From contig NC_014655.1 in assembly GCF_000166395.1 (NCBI RefSeq), positions 2,418,001 to 2,482,000 of the forward strand: a DNA stretch of 64,000 nt, given 5' to 3'. The position numbers and the translations under genes were made by a program. The DNA is from Leadbetterella byssophila DSM 17132 (GTDB taxonomy: Bacteria; Bacteroidota; Bacteroidia; Cytophagales; Spirosomataceae). Shown here in pieces: positions 41,938 through 52,378 of this stretch. A model generated the notes under the pieces. That model was not told the DNA's origin and did no database searches. It saw only the letters and a list, made by a program, of their open reading frames with translations. How positions within the stretch are numbered: the stretch's first letter is position 1; the number at the start of each line of letters is the position of its first letter.

Positions 41938-42760
41938 AAAAGCGAATCTTAGCTGCAATAGGCAAATGATCAGAAGGATATCTTTGATCTTTATGGTCAG
42001 TGAGGGAAGCGTACTTCAGTACCTCCATGGTTCCACTTACAAAAATATAATCTATTCTATTCTTTAAAGGTGCATCTAATTTGAAGCTATTAGCAGTCCC
42101 TACGGGACCGTAAGGAGGGGCTATAGAAGAAGTGTATGCGTCCTTTAAAAGTCCTGATATGGCTTTTATTTGATCTGTTTCAGGAAGAGAATTGAAATCT
42201 CCCGTTAAAATCACCGGAAATTTCCCAGCTATCTCTTGGATTTTGCTGATCATCAGTTGCCCTGACTCCCTCCTTGCCACAATACCTTGATGATCAAAAT
42301 GCACATTAAAAAAGTAGAAAGTCTTCTTTGTTTTTAGGTCCTTGAATTTCCCCCAAGAGGCTATACGATTACAGCAAGTGGCATCCCACCCTTTACCGGG
42401 TTTATCCGGATCTTCGCTCAACCAGAAATCTCCGGAATCAAGTAATTTGAATCTTTTTTTTCGGTAAAAGATAGCCGAATGTTCACCGGCTTGCTTCCCA
42501 TCATCCCTACCAGATCCGGTAAATGCATATTCTTTCAGTTCGGAGATATCGTTTAACTGATGGATAAATCCTTCCTGTGTTCCAAAAATATCAAACTCGT
42601 GATATTTGATCAACTCCTTGACCATCTCTTTTCGATTCGGCCAGGCGTTTGGTCCATCCTTTGGTGTATCCATCCTTAAATTATAAGAAGCTACGATCAG
42701 CTCCTTCTGTGCCAATAAAGGCGCAGAAAGGAGAAGTAAAACGAATAGGATCTTGTTCAT
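41936..42760 (-). CDS. Secreted endonuclease/exonuclease/phosphatase-family hydrolase
   Basis: 274 residues from ATG 42760 (MNKILFVLLLLSAPLLAQ signal peptide). The metal-dependent EEP fold is shown by VASYNLRMD (Asn), FGTQEGFIHQ (Glu), NVHFDHQG (His/Asp), ILTGDFNSLPE (Asp, Asn), RIDYIFVSG (Asp) and SDHLPIAAKI (Asp-His). This fold covers DNases, phosphoinositide and sphingolipid phosphodiesterases and unknown hydrolases. The start overlaps the susD stop (TAATG at 42758-42762), so it is co-translated with a nutrient uptake pair. Its substrate may thus be a phospho-linked glycan or lipid taken up by that pair. Confidence 0.88.
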   Translation of the reverse strand: MNKILFVLLLLSAPLLAQKELIVASYNLRMDTPKDGPNAWPNRKEMVKELIKYHEFDIFGTQEGFIHQLNDISELKEYAFTGSGRDDGKQAGEHSAIFYRKKRFKLLDSGDFWLSEDPDKPGKGWDATCCNRIASWGKFKDLKTKKTFYFFNVHFDHQGIVARRESGQLMISKIQEIAGKFPVILTGDFNSLPETDQIKAISGLLKDAYTSSIAPPYGPVGTANSFKLDAPLKNRIDYIFVSGTMEVLKYASLTDHKDQRYPSDHLPIAAKIRF

Positions 42761-44517
42761 TACCAACCCGGATTTTGTTGTAAATTTTGATTCTTAACTA
42801 TAGCGGAAGCAGGAATAGGATATAAGTACTGTCTACCATCAGGGTACCATGTACGTTTCTGAGCTCTAAACCATTCTAAATGATTATCATTGGTTAAGGT
42901 TTGGAAATTATTTGCTGAACCTCCCAATGCTACACGTGCTACCCCTGTAGGAACTGTTGGGGCTGTGGTTCCACCTGTGTAAAAGACTACATCCTGCTTA
43001 CCATCTTGATCTAGATCCAAGATTTCATTCAATGCAGGAACATAGATCCCTGTCCAGGGCAGTTCCGCCATTAATTCTCCCCTTCTCCATCTCCTCAAGT
43101 CATTAAACCTAAAACCTTCTAATGCCAATTCCACTTGACGCTCGCGTCTAACTTCCAGAATTATTGGATCATTTATGCCAGGAAAGAAGGTATTCTGCAA
43201 GTAAGGATCCACCTTTGTAGGAAGAGCATCCAGTCCGCCGGTGATTCCTGATCGAGCTCGTAAGGCTCCTATAGTCCTAGACCAGTCTGCGGTAGATAAA
43301 GTTCCTAATTCAGCTTTAGCTTCAGCGTAATTAAGCAAAACCTCGGCATATCTTATGAGCGGCAGGTTATTAGTATTTAAGCCACTATTATCGTATAAAG
43401 TGGGATCCAAAGTATACTTGATGGGCTGATAACCGGTATAGGTATAACTCGCAAAATTTGGAGGTGTATTTACTCCATCTCTTTTATAGCCCGGAGTGCG
43501 AATCAACTGCGCCAAGCGATAGTCTCTGTTCTGAGTTTCTTCAAAAAAGGTCTCCGATTGAAATTTTGCCCTGCCTGTATAAGGAGTACCGTCTAAATTC
43601 AGAATGGTATTTATAAAGGGACGAACCAAACTATATCTAGGACCATAGGTGGCAGAAGTCCACCACCAGTTAGCATCTCCCAAAATGGCTAAATCTTTAC
43701 TTAGAGCAACGGCCAAAATCACTTCGGTGGTGATAGGAGCATCACTAATAAAAAGAGCCCTTTGTGAGGAACTTACTCCCTGCGCTGTATTTAAACGGTG
43801 AGGTCCTTTGTCCATCAATTCCAAAGCAGCGTCTGCAGCAGACTGTAAGTACTTGTTAGCGGTCCCTTGGAGATTTAATTGAGCATGGTACTTGCGGTAG
43901 GTTCCTTCAAAAAGTGCCACTCTGGATTTGAATGCTAAGGCAGCCCATTTCGTTACAGTTGTACCGTCAGAGCTGTTAGTTGTCATATTTTGGTACGCAA
44001 AATCCAAATCTTCCAATATCTTATCGATGATAATGGTTCTGGAATCCCTCTTGGCGAATAATACGTCTTCCTCATCCACTCCAATGGGCTTATCTATCCA
44101 AGGCACATCGCCAAAAGTGGTCAACTTATCATAATAAAAATATGCCCTAAAAAAGCGAGCCAATCCATTATAGTGGTTTCTCACTGATTCTGGTACAGCG
44201 GGGTCATTATTCTTAACGATAAAGTGATTGATGTTCCTCAAAGCAGACCAAGACCATCCGCTGGAGGTCTCAGCCGAGTATGCCCCATCTTGTAAGAAGC
44301 TATTCAAACTGTTGACAGCGCCATAATCTGCCATCGCATCTAAACGGTAAGCCGTGGTTCCCGAAGGCAAATTATTATAGAAAGAGTAGGCATAAGTTTT
44401 CAATCCACTCTCTGTACCAAAGATATCCTTTTCACTGGCAGAGGCTTTTGGAAACTCTTCCAATTCGCAGGAGCTCAAACTGCAAAAAACTAGTAAACTG
44501 TATATTAACTTTTTCAT
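42760..44517 (-). CDS. SusD/RagB-family nutrient-binding lipoprotein
   Basis: 585 residues. Lipoprotein signal (MKKLIYSLLVFCSLSSC, Cys 17); TPR-like N-terminal region (NHYNGLARFFRAYFYYDKLT, WAALAFKSRVALFEGTYRKY) and RagB C-terminal region (IRYAEVLLNYAEAKAELGTL, IGALRARSGI, VRRERQVELALEGFRFNDLR). Surface lid for its SusC partner, whose gene ends 8 bp upstream. The operon SusC-SusD-hydrolase lacks a local sigma or LacI gene, so it is probably controlled from elsewhere. Confidence 0.95.
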   Translation of the reverse strand: MKKLIYSLLVFCSLSSCELEEFPKASASEKDIFGTESGLKTYAYSFYNNLPSGTTAYRLDAMADYGAVNSLNSFLQDGAYSAETSSGWSWSALRNINHFIVKNNDPAVPESVRNHYNGLARFFRAYFYYDKLTTFGDVPWIDKPIGVDEEDVLFAKRDSRTIIIDKILEDLDFAYQNMTTNSSDGTTVTKWAALAFKSRVALFEGTYRKYHAQLNLQGTANKYLQSAADAALELMDKGPHRLNTAQGVSSSQRALFISDAPITTEVILAVALSKDLAILGDANWWWTSATYGPRYSLVRPFINTILNLDGTPYTGRAKFQSETFFEETQNRDYRLAQLIRTPGYKRDGVNTPPNFASYTYTGYQPIKYTLDPTLYDNSGLNTNNLPLIRYAEVLLNYAEAKAELGTLSTADWSRTIGALRARSGITGGLDALPTKVDPYLQNTFFPGINDPIILEVRRERQVELALEGFRFNDLRRWRRGELMAELPWTGIYVPALNEILDLDQDGKQDVVFYTGGTTAPTVPTGVARVALGGSANNFQTLTNDNHLEWFRAQKRTWYPDGRQYLYPIPASAIVKNQNLQQNPGW

Positions 44518-44524
44518 CTTTCTC

Positions 44525-47500
44525 TTAGAAATTAACCAGAATATTTAAACTATAAGTACGAAGGGTAGGATAGTTAAACCCATCCCCATGCCCTGAATTG
44601 ATATCGGGATCAGATGCTCCGATGTTCGCTATATCAATATCCTTGGTCCGTTTGTACAGAGGCGACCAAGTAAAAAGGTTTTCTCCCGACAATGCCAAAC
44701 GAATGTTCTTTGCCTTGATCTTAGATGTGATTTGATGAGGCAAATTGTAGCCAACCTGCAGATTTTTCAATCGGAAATACGCTGCATTCTGCAGATACCT
44801 AGTCTGAGGAGTCTGTTTCAAATGTGTATTATATCCTGCGTACCTAGGCAAATAAGCATCTCTACGGTCTTCTGTCCAATAATTGTTCAAATGCCATTCA
44901 GGAAGCTTATTATAAGGTCTGTTATATTGTCCCCAGAATATGGATTCATTAGACGGGTACCAATCCTGCTTTCCTACCCCCTGGAAGAAGAAAGATAGGA
45001 AGAAATTGTTCCAATCAGCGCCCCCTTGGAAACTATAAATGTAACGCGGATCTCTGTTTCCTATAATCTTGCGGTCTCCGGAATTGTAGATGGTATTATC
45101 TCCGTAATCTATCACCCCATCTCCGTTCAAATCGGTGAATCGGATATCTCCGGGATAGTATTTACCTGAGTTAGAAGATTTGATGAGAATCTGAGAGGGA
45201 GCATTATCTATTTCTTCTTGACTTTGGAATAATCCCTGAGTGACATATCCCCAAATCTCACCTATACGCATACCTTTATAATAGTCGCTTAAGGCTCCGG
45301 TTTGATTATTGTATCGATCTATGGTAGTGATATAATCTGCTAGAGTAGCTTTAAGGTTATAATTAAGTCTTTTTGAACCGATATTAGCATGATTATTATA
45401 CCCTAAAGAGACTTCAAATCCTCTGGTGGTCAGGTCGGCATAGTTCCCTTTAGGAGAGCTCGCTCCAAAAACATCTGGAAGAGTCTGGCCCACGGTGTAC
45501 ATGTCTAGTGTCTTTCTCACATAAACATCTGCTGTCAATGTTACACGATTATTAAACGCGGCCAAGTCCAAACCGAAATTAGAAGTCTGAGCCGTTTCCC
45601 AAGTTAAATTATCCGGAATTACGCCAGGTACTGATGTAGAAGGATTCCGGATACCATCCAGTACCCTTCCAGAGGTACTTATACCGTATAGGTCCATGAA
45701 AGCGTACGGACTTATGTTTCCGTTTCCTAAAGACCCAAATGAGTAACGTATTTTTAAATCATTGATGGTTTTGATCTTCCAAAAGTCCTCACCGGAGATT
45801 CTCCATCCGGCTGAGATTGAAGGGAAAAAGCCCCATTGTGAATTTCCTGGAAATTTGGAAGATCCATCATACCTGCCGTTTAACTCTAATAGATACTTAT
45901 CTGCGAAGATATAATTAGCACGGGCAAAGACGCCTGCAAGTCTGTATTTATTATATCCGGCAGTTGCAGTTACCGCAGAACCTAATGCAAGATTGATGTT
46001 TTCGGTATTCTCAGTCAGCAAGCCATTTTTGGAGATATTAGTGGAATTGTAGGTTTGTTGTTCATAATTATATCCTATCAAACCTTTGAAATAATGCTTA
46101 GTAGCGAAAGTATTTTCATATTCACCATATAGGTTACCAAAAAGATATTTGGTATTTTGTTTAGCATTAGTAATGAGATCATTTCTTGAGGTTTTCAGGT
46201 AGGTAATAACCCCTTCCCGAGTACTGTAAGGTACCGGCAGCAAGATAGTAGTAACCTCATGGTCGCGATTTCTAAAGGTAAAATCTCCTTTAATTCGAAA
46301 AGTATTGTTGAAGAAATTTGCTTCAAAGGCCGTGGTATTCCTCAGATTATTTGTCAGAGCATCTGCACCGTTCTTTCCATAGATAAAATCTCCGATGGTA
46401 TAGGCTGCAGGAAAGGAAAGTGTTCCATCAGGATTAAAGATAGGTGCAGAAGTATGGCCTTCATCTGCGATGTTCCTGAAGATATTTCCTCCTTCTCCGG
46501 CGGTCATGGGATTGTGGTATTGGATAGATGAGAAGTCCATGTTATTGGTAATTCTCAACCAGGAAGTGACATTCACTCCTCCTTTAGCTCGCAAACTGTA
46601 GTTGTTATAGGTGTCTGAATTGTATCTATATATACCGTCATAACCGTAGTACCGTCCCGACAGGTAGAAGTCAGATTTCTCTGTATTGCCACTAAATGAC
46701 AAATTTTGATCTCTGGCATACGTGGAATTTCGGATAAGGGCGGAATAATAGTCCTCATTACCGTAATAGATGTAGTTGCCGTTAGCGTCTGTTGTAACAG
46801 GTTCATTGATCCCTGCTTCCTTCCTACGCTTAAACTCTTCTAACCAAGCCAAGGAAAAGTTTTGTGTTTTGTTCAAGCGGGCAGGGATAGAGGAGTAATT
46901 ATTCCAGGCATTGTAGGCCTCGTAAAACCTTTCTGCGAAGACGTATCCGTCTTTGACAAATTGAGGAGAAGATGCTTGTTCTTGAATGGAGAAGTTTCCT
47001 GAATAAGATACGCTAGTCTGCCCCTTTTTAGCGTTTTTAGTAGTAATCAAAACCACTCCATAAGTACCCCGAGAACCATATACGGCAGCTGAAGAAGCGT
47101 CTTTTAGAACAGATACAGATTCTATGTCATTAGGGTTCAAAGTGGAGGGGTCTCCCTCCACCCCATCAATGATGATCAATGCAGATCCTCCCTGGCCTAT
47201 TGAAGTGGTACCGCGGATATTAAATGATGGAGATCTTGTGGGCTTTCCGTCAGCTAAATTGATATTAAGATTAGGCACGGCACCCATTAACATTTGGGAG
47301 ACATTGGGCATCACACGCCCTTCAAAAACTTCCCCTCCTACTTGGTCTACAGCCCCCGTGAGGTTTACTTTCTTTTGCGTCCCATACCCCACCACTACTA
47401 CTTCACTCAGCAGCTCGTTATTAGAGGACAAGCTTACATTAATGATAGAGCGGTTACCTACCGTTTCTTCCTTTGTATTGACGCCCACTAATGAAAAAAC

Positions 47501-47719
47501 AAGAACCTCCTCACTTCCACCCACAACAATAGAATAAGATCCAGAGGCGTCCGTTTGAGAAACAGTAGATTTGCCTTTTACTCTAACTATTACACCGGGT
47601 AGATTTGAGCCATCTGACTCATCGGTGACTTTTCCTGTTACCGTGCGGCCTTGACCCAAGACCGTCTGACCCATACTTAGTATACTCCAAATGAGTATTA
47701 AGGAGAGTTTTGATTTCAT
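44525..47719 (-). CDS. SusC/RagA TonB-dependent transporter
   Basis: 1064 residues. Signal peptide (ending TVLGQ), CarboxypepD_reg-like domain (VTGKVTDESDGSNLPGVIVR), TonB-box region (SEVVVVGYGTQKKVNLTGAV), plug (VSQMLMGAVPNLNINLADGK, FNIRGTTSIGQGGSALIIID, YGSRGTYGVVLITTKNAKKG) and a barrel ending LRTYSLNILVNF. It lacks an STN domain, so it is not linked to a FecR switch. First gene of the SusC-SusD-EEP operon, with a -7-like box 49-56 bp upstream of the start. Confidence 0.95.
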   Translation of the reverse strand: MKSKLSLILIWSILSMGQTVLGQGRTVTGKVTDESDGSNLPGVIVRVKGKSTVSQTDASGSYSIVVGGSEEVLVFSLVGVNTKEETVGNRSIINVSLSSNNELLSEVVVVGYGTQKKVNLTGAVDQVGGEVFEGRVMPNVSQMLMGAVPNLNINLADGKPTRSPSFNIRGTTSIGQGGSALIIIDGVEGDPSTLNPNDIESVSVLKDASSAAVYGSRGTYGVVLITTKNAKKGQTSVSYSGNFSIQEQASSPQFVKDGYVFAERFYEAYNAWNNYSSIPARLNKTQNFSLAWLEEFKRRKEAGINEPVTTDANGNYIYYGNEDYYSALIRNSTYARDQNLSFSGNTEKSDFYLSGRYYGYDGIYRYNSDTYNNYSLRAKGGVNVTSWLRITNNMDFSSIQYHNPMTAGEGGNIFRNIADEGHTSAPIFNPDGTLSFPAAYTIGDFIYGKNGADALTNNLRNTTAFEANFFNNTFRIKGDFTFRNRDHEVTTILLPVPYSTREGVITYLKTSRNDLITNAKQNTKYLFGNLYGEYENTFATKHYFKGLIGYNYEQQTYNSTNISKNGLLTENTENINLALGSAVTATAGYNKYRLAGVFARANYIFADKYLLELNGRYDGSSKFPGNSQWGFFPSISAGWRISGEDFWKIKTINDLKIRYSFGSLGNGNISPYAFMDLYGISTSGRVLDGIRNPSTSVPGVIPDNLTWETAQTSNFGLDLAAFNNRVTLTADVYVRKTLDMYTVGQTLPDVFGASSPKGNYADLTTRGFEVSLGYNNHANIGSKRLNYNLKATLADYITTIDRYNNQTGALSDYYKGMRIGEIWGYVTQGLFQSQEEIDNAPSQILIKSSNSGKYYPGDIRFTDLNGDGVIDYGDNTIYNSGDRKIIGNRDPRYIYSFQGGADWNNFFLSFFFQGVGKQDWYPSNESIFWGQYNRPYNKLPEWHLNNYWTEDRRDAYLPRYAGYNTHLKQTPQTRYLQNAAYFRLKNLQVGYNLPHQITSKIKAKNIRLALSGENLFTWSPLYKRTKDIDIANIGASDPDINSGHGDGFNYPTLRTYSLNILVNF

Positions 47720-48125
47720 ATTTTAATAATGATTAAGATGGATGTACCTCTAATACAATTTCGACCGCAAAACTAGAGTAAGAAGATTACTCATATGTTT
47801 AGAAACTGTAACCAGATCGTAAAGCAAACGTAATAAAATGAAAGTGTACTAATTCAATAAAAAACATAAAATAATCTTTTTTAAGTTGTTTCACCCTCCG
47901 AATTACAGTGCTTTCACCCCCATCAAATAGGCATTTTAGCGGTATTCTAAGTTATTTAAGGCCTACCAAGGCCAAGGGAGATAGAAATAAAGTAGGGAAA
48001 AGAAATGAAAGGATTTTAAACCACTAATTATCAGTATTTAGCAATACTTTCTTAACTTTTATTTGTGATAGTATTTTTCTGAGTTGAGTATATGCCGAGA
48101 TGCGTCAATAAAACCAGACAAAAAA
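47720..48125. other. Intergenic region upstream of susC and downstream of fusA
   Basis: About 400 bp without a gene. The 5' side of the minus-strand susC has the -7-like box TAGTTTTG (plus 47768-47775). AAGGCCTACCAAGGCC near 47959 could form a weak hairpin. Otherwise AT-rich. Confidence 0.4.
47768..47775 (-). promoter_or_regulatory. -7-like promoter box of susC (second)
   Basis: TAGTTTTG on the minus strand fits TAnnTTTG, 49-56 bp upstream of the start. No clean TTTG is seen at -33, as expected for an activated promoter. Confidence 0.45.
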
Positions 48126-48148
48126 AGCCCCGGGGATTACCCGGGGCT
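48121..48148 (-). terminator. fusA terminator
   Basis: The strong stem AGCCCCGGG (48126-48134), loop GATTA, CCCGGGGCT (48140-48148) is followed on the minus strand by a run of six U. It lies 24 bp past the fusA stop. Confidence 0.92.
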
Positions 48149-48171
48149 CTATATTTAGCTAAGTTAAAAGC

Positions 48172-50280
48172 TTATGAGTTAGCTTTCTTGATAACTTCGT
48201 CAGCTATGTTTTGAGGAACAAAATCATAATGAGAGAAGGTCAAGTTAGCCGTTGCTCTACCAGAAGTGATAGTTCTTAGGTCAGTTACATAACCGAACAT
48301 TTCAGAAAGAGGAACGTCAGCTTTGATTACTTGAGAACCGGCTTTAGTATCCATACCTTTCATCATACCTCTTCTACGGTTCAAGTCACCTGTGATAGGA
48401 CCAGTATATTCATCAGGAGTGATTACTTCAAGAGCCATGATAGGTTCAAGTAATTTCGCACCTGCTAATTTACCAGCTTCTTTGAAACCTATACGAGCGG
48501 CCATCTCGAATGAGAAGGCATCAGAGTCAACGTCGTGGAAGGAACCGTGGAACAATCTTACTTTGAAGGAATCCACAGGGAAACCAGCAAGAGGACCGTT
48601 CTTCATAGCTTCTTCGAATCCTTTTTGGATAGATGGGATAAATTCTCTTGGAATCACACCACCCACGATGTTATTCACGAACTGAAGACCTGGTTTAACT
48701 TCGTTAGTTCCTTCTTCAGGATCACGTGGACCGAATTCGAAAACGATATCGGCAAATTTACCTTTACCACCCGTTTGTTTTTTGTAAACTTCACGGTGTT
48801 CGATAGTCTTAGTGAAGGTCTCTTTGTAAGCTACCTGAGGAGCACCTTGGTTAACTTCTACTTTGAATTCACGACGCATACGGTCGATGATGATCTCAAG
48901 GTGAAGCTCTCCCATACCTCTCATGATCGTTTGACCAGTAGCCTCATCTGTATGAACCACTAACGTAGGATCCTCTTCAACTAATTTAGCAATAGCTTTA
49001 GAGAAGTTATCCTGATCCGCAGTTTTCTTAGGTTCGATAGCGTATCCGATTACCGGCTCAGGGAATTCCATGGATTCCATCACGATAGGATACTTCTCAT
49101 CAGAAAGGGTATCTCCCGTTTTGATATCTTTGAAACCTACTACCGCACCGATATCACCAGCATGTAGCTGTTCAATCTGGTTCTGCTTGTTAGCATGCAT
49201 CTGGAAGATACGAGAGATACGCTCTTTGTTTCCTGAACGGTTGTTCAAGATGTATGAACCTGAGTTCAACATACCTGAATAAGAACGTACGAAACATAGA
49301 CGACCTACGAATGGGTCAGTAGCGATCTTAAACGCCAAAGCTACGAATGGAGCTTCAGGATCTGGAATTACTTTAACCTCTTCGTCTGTCTTAGGGTTCA
49401 CCCCTTTGATGTTCGTTCTATCCACAGGAGAAGGCAATAAAGCCATCACCATATCAAGCATAGCCTGAACACCTTTGTTTTTGAAAGAAGATCCACACAT
49501 CATAGGAACGATCTTCATATCGATAACTGCAGCTCTTAATGCGGCAAGGATTTCATCTTCAGAGATAGAGTTTGGATCTTCGAAGTATTTCTCCATCAAA
49601 GTCTCATCGTATTCAGCAACTGCTTCAAGAAGTTTCTCTCTCCACTCAGCTACTTCGTCTACCATGTCCTCAGGAATTGGAACTACTTCATAAGTCATAC
49701 CTTTATCAGACTCGTTCCAAACGATACCACGGTTGTTGATCAAGTCAACCACACCTTTGAAGTTCTCTTCAGAACCTATAGGTAACTGTAAAGGCACCGC
49801 GTAAGAACCTAACATCTCTTTTACTTGGTTCACTACATTCAAGAAGTCAGCACCTGAACGGTCCATTTTGTTAACGAAACCGATACGTGCTACGTTATAG
49901 TTGTTAGCAAGACGCCAGTTGGTTTCCGACTGAGGCTCCACGCCGTCAACGGCTGAGAATAAGAACACTAGACCATCTAAAACCCTCAATGAACGGTTCA
50001 CCTCCACAGTGAAGTCCACGTGACCTGGAGTATCGATGATGTTAATGTGATACTGTTCTCCTCTATATTGCCAGTTAACAGTTACCGCAGCTGAGGTGAT
50101 AGTGATACCTCTTTCTTGCTCCTGCTCCATCCAGTCAGTAGTAGCTCCACCTTCGTGAGTCTCACCAATTTTGTGGTTAACTCCAGAGTAGTAAAGGATA
50201 CGCTCAGTAGTTGTGGTCTTACCGGCATCAATGTGAGCCGCAATACCAATGTTTCTTGTTAGTCTTAAATCGCGAGCCAT
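48172..50280 (-). CDS. fusA: Elongation factor G
   Basis: 702 residues, full length. The G domain has G1 ([17 protein letters not shown]), switch II (DTPGHVDF) and G4 ([10 protein letters not shown]). Domain IV ([37 protein letters not shown]) and domain V ([40 protein letters not shown]) are complete. It moves tRNAs and mRNA through the ribosome after each peptide bond. Here it stands alone on the minus strand rather than in the str operon. A -7-like box lies about 80-87 bp upstream. Confidence 0.97.
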   Translation of the reverse strand: MARDLRLTRNIGIAAHIDAGKTTTTERILYYSGVNHKIGETHEGGATTDWMEQEQERGITITSAAVTVNWQYRGEQYHINIIDTPGHVDFTVEVNRSLRVLDGLVFLFSAVDGVEPQSETNWRLANNYNVARIGFVNKMDRSGADFLNVVNQVKEMLGSYAVPLQLPIGSEENFKGVVDLINNRGIVWNESDKGMTYEVVPIPEDMVDEVAEWREKLLEAVAEYDETLMEKYFEDPNSISEDEILAALRAAVIDMKIVPMMCGSSFKNKGVQAMLDMVMALLPSPVDRTNIKGVNPKTDEEVKVIPDPEAPFVALAFKIATDPFVGRLCFVRSYSGMLNSGSYILNNRSGNKERISRIFQMHANKQNQIEQLHAGDIGAVVGFKDIKTGDTLSDEKYPIVMESMEFPEPVIGYAIEPKKTADQDNFSKAIAKLVEEDPTLVVHTDEATGQTIMRGMGELHLEIIIDRMRREFKVEVNQGAPQVAYKETFTKTIEHREVYKKQTGGKGKFADIVFEFGPRDPEEGTNEVKPGLQFVNNIVGGVIPREFIPSIQKGFEEAMKNGPLAGFPVDSFKVRLFHGSFHDVDSDAFSFEMAARIGFKEAGKLAGAKLLEPIMALEVITPDEYTGPITGDLNRRRGMMKGMDTKAGSQVIKADVPLSEMFGYVTDLRTITSGRATANLTFSHYDFVPQNIADEVIKKANS

Positions 50281-50359
50281 TTAAATTAATATTAATGTTT
50301 TAGGAGAAGATTTCTCCGTTATTTTTCGATAGAAACTTTTGACACTCTCTTTCGGGCTG

Positions 50360-50367
50360 CAAAATTA
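50360..50367 (-). promoter_or_regulatory. -7-like promoter box of fusA
   Basis: TAATTTTG on the minus strand matches TAnnTTTG, 80-87 bp upstream of the fusA ATG. The leader between has a GGAGAAATC-like stretch and an A/T-rich part. Confidence 0.5.
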
Positions 50368-50484
50368 GATAAAAAATCTTTTTTTGTAAAGAAAATCCTT
50401 ATTTATAGTTTATTAAAATTCTGTAATAGAATTTCTTACTATCCGAAAATCGTATCTAGGTGGCTTAAGGCAAACCTTTTGAGA

Positions 50485-51771
50485 TTACTTTTTTTTCTTT
50501 TTCACCAAAGGTTTTCTTGCATTTTTAGCCTTTTTCTCATGGAATGCGCCCTGGAAAGTAGGATCTAATTTCTTCCTTTGAGTATCTATAGCCTTTAACA
50601 TCTCTTGATTTTCTTCAAAAGAGGTCTCCTCGATCTTCACTTTTTCAGGGATAGGTAGTTCAGGGATGGGATTTCTAATCAACTTTTCTATCCTTTCAAT
50701 ATGAAACTCTTCATGTTTTAGCACAAAGGTCAAGGCTATCCCTTCTGATTTGGCCCTACCGGTTCTTCCTATCCGGTGCACATAGTCTTCATAAACCAAT
50801 GGCACGTCAAAGTTAATCACATGACTGACCCCACTGACATCAATGCCTCTGGCAGCCACATCCGTAGACACCAACACCTGGATTTCCCCACTCTTGAAGT
50901 CGTTAATGGCATTGATTCGGGTGTTTTGCCCCTTATTTGCATGTAAGACGCGAATCTTTCCGGAGCCTATTACCTTTCTCTCTAAGAACTTATACACATT
51001 ATCTGCTACGGCCTTCGTTCTACAGAAGATAATGGCTCTTGGGATTTCTGTATTCTCAAACAAATACCCCAATAGATTAATCTTCGTTTTAAAATTTGGC
51101 AGTCTATAGATATGCTGCTCCACGGTCGAAGCAGCCGTAGCGGAGGGAGTTACCTCTATTTTATAAGGAGCTTCCAAAAACTCTTCGGATAGCCTTTCTA
51201 CCCTAGGCTGAAAGGTAGCAGAGAAAAGTAGATTCTTTCTCTTCCTTGGAATAACCTCTAAAATTTGTCGGATCTGTGGCATGAAGCCCATATCCATCAT
51301 TTTATCCGCCTCATCCAGGATCAGGTATTGCAGACTCTTCACCGGGATCTCGCCCATTCGGTACAAATCCATAAACCTTCCCGGAGTAGCGATGATAATA
51401 TCCACTCCTTTTTTCAGGTTCTCCATCTGAGTCTTTGGCCCCAGTCCTCCATACAAAGCCACCATTCTGAGATCCGTGTATTTAGCCAGCCCAACTGCCG
51501 CCTCGTGAATCTGCATGACCAACTCTCTGGTAGGAGCCAAAACTAAAGCCCTCATGTTCTGTCCCTGAGCATATTTCACCTTCATGAGTACCGGTAATAG
51601 ATAGGCTGCGGTTTTACCCGTACCCGTCTGCGCTATACCTAGCACATCATGCCCTGCCTGTATGATAGGAATGGCTTTTTCTTGTATCTCTGTAGGCTCT
51701 GTGTACCCCAATTCCTCCACAGCCATAATCAGCTGTTTATTGAGGTCCAGATCTTTAAAAGTCTTATTCAT
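50485..51771 (-). CDS. DEAD-box RNA helicase (RhlE-like)
   Basis: 428 residues. Ordered motifs: Q motif (YTEPTEIQEKAIPIIQ), I (AQTGTGKT), Ia (PTRELVMQI), Ib (TPGRFMDL), II (DEAD), III (FSATF), IV (AIIFCRTKAVAD), V (STDVAARGIDVSG) and VI (HRIGRTGRAKSEG). The tail is Lys-rich (ARKPLVKKKKK), typical of small DEAD-box helicases that act on rRNA or mRNA structure, especially in the cold. The start is nearly at the predicted transcription start, so translation may be leaderless or the promoter may lie elsewhere. Confidence 0.95.
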   Translation of the reverse strand: MNKTFKDLDLNKQLIMAVEELGYTEPTEIQEKAIPIIQAGHDVLGIAQTGTGKTAAYLLPVLMKVKYAQGQNMRALVLAPTRELVMQIHEAAVGLAKYTDLRMVALYGGLGPKTQMENLKKGVDIIIATPGRFMDLYRMGEIPVKSLQYLILDEADKMMDMGFMPQIRQILEVIPRKRKNLLFSATFQPRVERLSEEFLEAPYKIEVTPSATAASTVEQHIYRLPNFKTKINLLGYLFENTEIPRAIIFCRTKAVADNVYKFLERKVIGSGKIRVLHANKGQNTRINAINDFKSGEIQVLVSTDVAARGIDVSGVSHVINFDVPLVYEDYVHRIGRTGRAKSEGIALTFVLKHEEFHIERIEKLIRNPIPELPIPEKVKIEETSFEENQEMLKAIDTQRKKLDPTFQGAFHEKKAKNARKPLVKKKKK

Positions 51772-51775
51772 GGCA

Positions 51776-51783
51776 CAAAGTTA
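51776..51783 (-). promoter_or_regulatory. -7-like box directly before the helicase start
   Basis: TAACTTTG (minus strand) fits TAnnTTTG. It ends 5 bp before the ATG, implying a start point at or near the initiation codon. Confidence 0.35.
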
Positions 51784-51993
51784 GGGCGAAAATGTGCTAA
51801 ATTTTGATAATACCGTTAAAAAACGGTATCCCATTTAGTGTTTATACTAGAAATTATACAAGCTTCATAATTTACCTTTGCTCCAAAGGTTTATGCCCTA
51901 CTCTTTTTATTTAATATTGAACCGTACAAATTGTATATAGGGTTAATTGGTTTTGTCGTCTATTAAATCCCACCTTCTTCACCGGGATGAACG

Positions 51994-52012
51994 TTGGAGA
52001 AACTCTCTCCAA
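51994..52012 (-). terminator. Hairpin after the small membrane-protein gene
   Basis: TTGGAGA (51994-52000) pairs with TCTCCAA (52006-52012) with loop AACTC, 16 bp past the stop at 52028. A second perfect hairpin, ATACCGTT-AAAA-AACGGTAT, lies further on at 51810-51829. Neither has a strong U-run. Confidence 0.5.
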
Positions 52013-52027
52013 TGTTCCTTCCTCGGG

Positions 52028-52318
52028 TTAATCCCAAAGTGTGCCGTTTAACCCTAGTACAATACCCAGCCATATAAACATCATAAAAATAAACCCTCCT
52101 AAGAGAAGTGCCCAAAATTTCCTTCTCCATGCCACTAAATATGCAAGACCCGCTCCACAGGCACTGATCAGCGGTGTCACTACTAATGGCTTCACTCGCC
52201 AATACGCACCCCATTCCAGATTTCCAGCATCCATTACAAACAGACTGATAACAACCACTCCGATAAGATAACCGGAAAATATGGCCTCCTTACTGCTCAA
52301 ACTTTTTGTTACTTTCAT
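52028..52318 (-). CDS. Small membrane protein of unknown function
   Basis: 96 residues with three hydrophobic spans (AIFSGYLIGVVVISLFVMDA, PLISACGAGLAYLVAW, FWALLLGGFIFMMFIWLGIV) and a charged WRRK between the second and third. There is no signal peptide or known domain. Third gene of a minus-strand set after a membrane protein and a winged-helix regulator (60 bp gap), so a shared transcript is likely. Function unknown. Confidence 0.6.
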   Translation of the reverse strand: MKVTKSLSSKEAIFSGYLIGVVVISLFVMDAGNLEWGAYWRVKPLVVTPLISACGAGLAYLVAWRRKFWALLLGGFIFMMFIWLGIVLGLNGTLWD

Positions 52319-52378
52319 ATTCTTAAAAGTACTTTGTTTTTCAAAGTAAAATAAACAAACTTTTGAAAGCTGTCCAAA

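Noticed and set aside
51963-52214. An 83-codon minus-strand ORF overlapping the small membrane-protein gene.
   Set aside because: It covers the hairpin and terminator region and lies out of frame within a better-supported gene.
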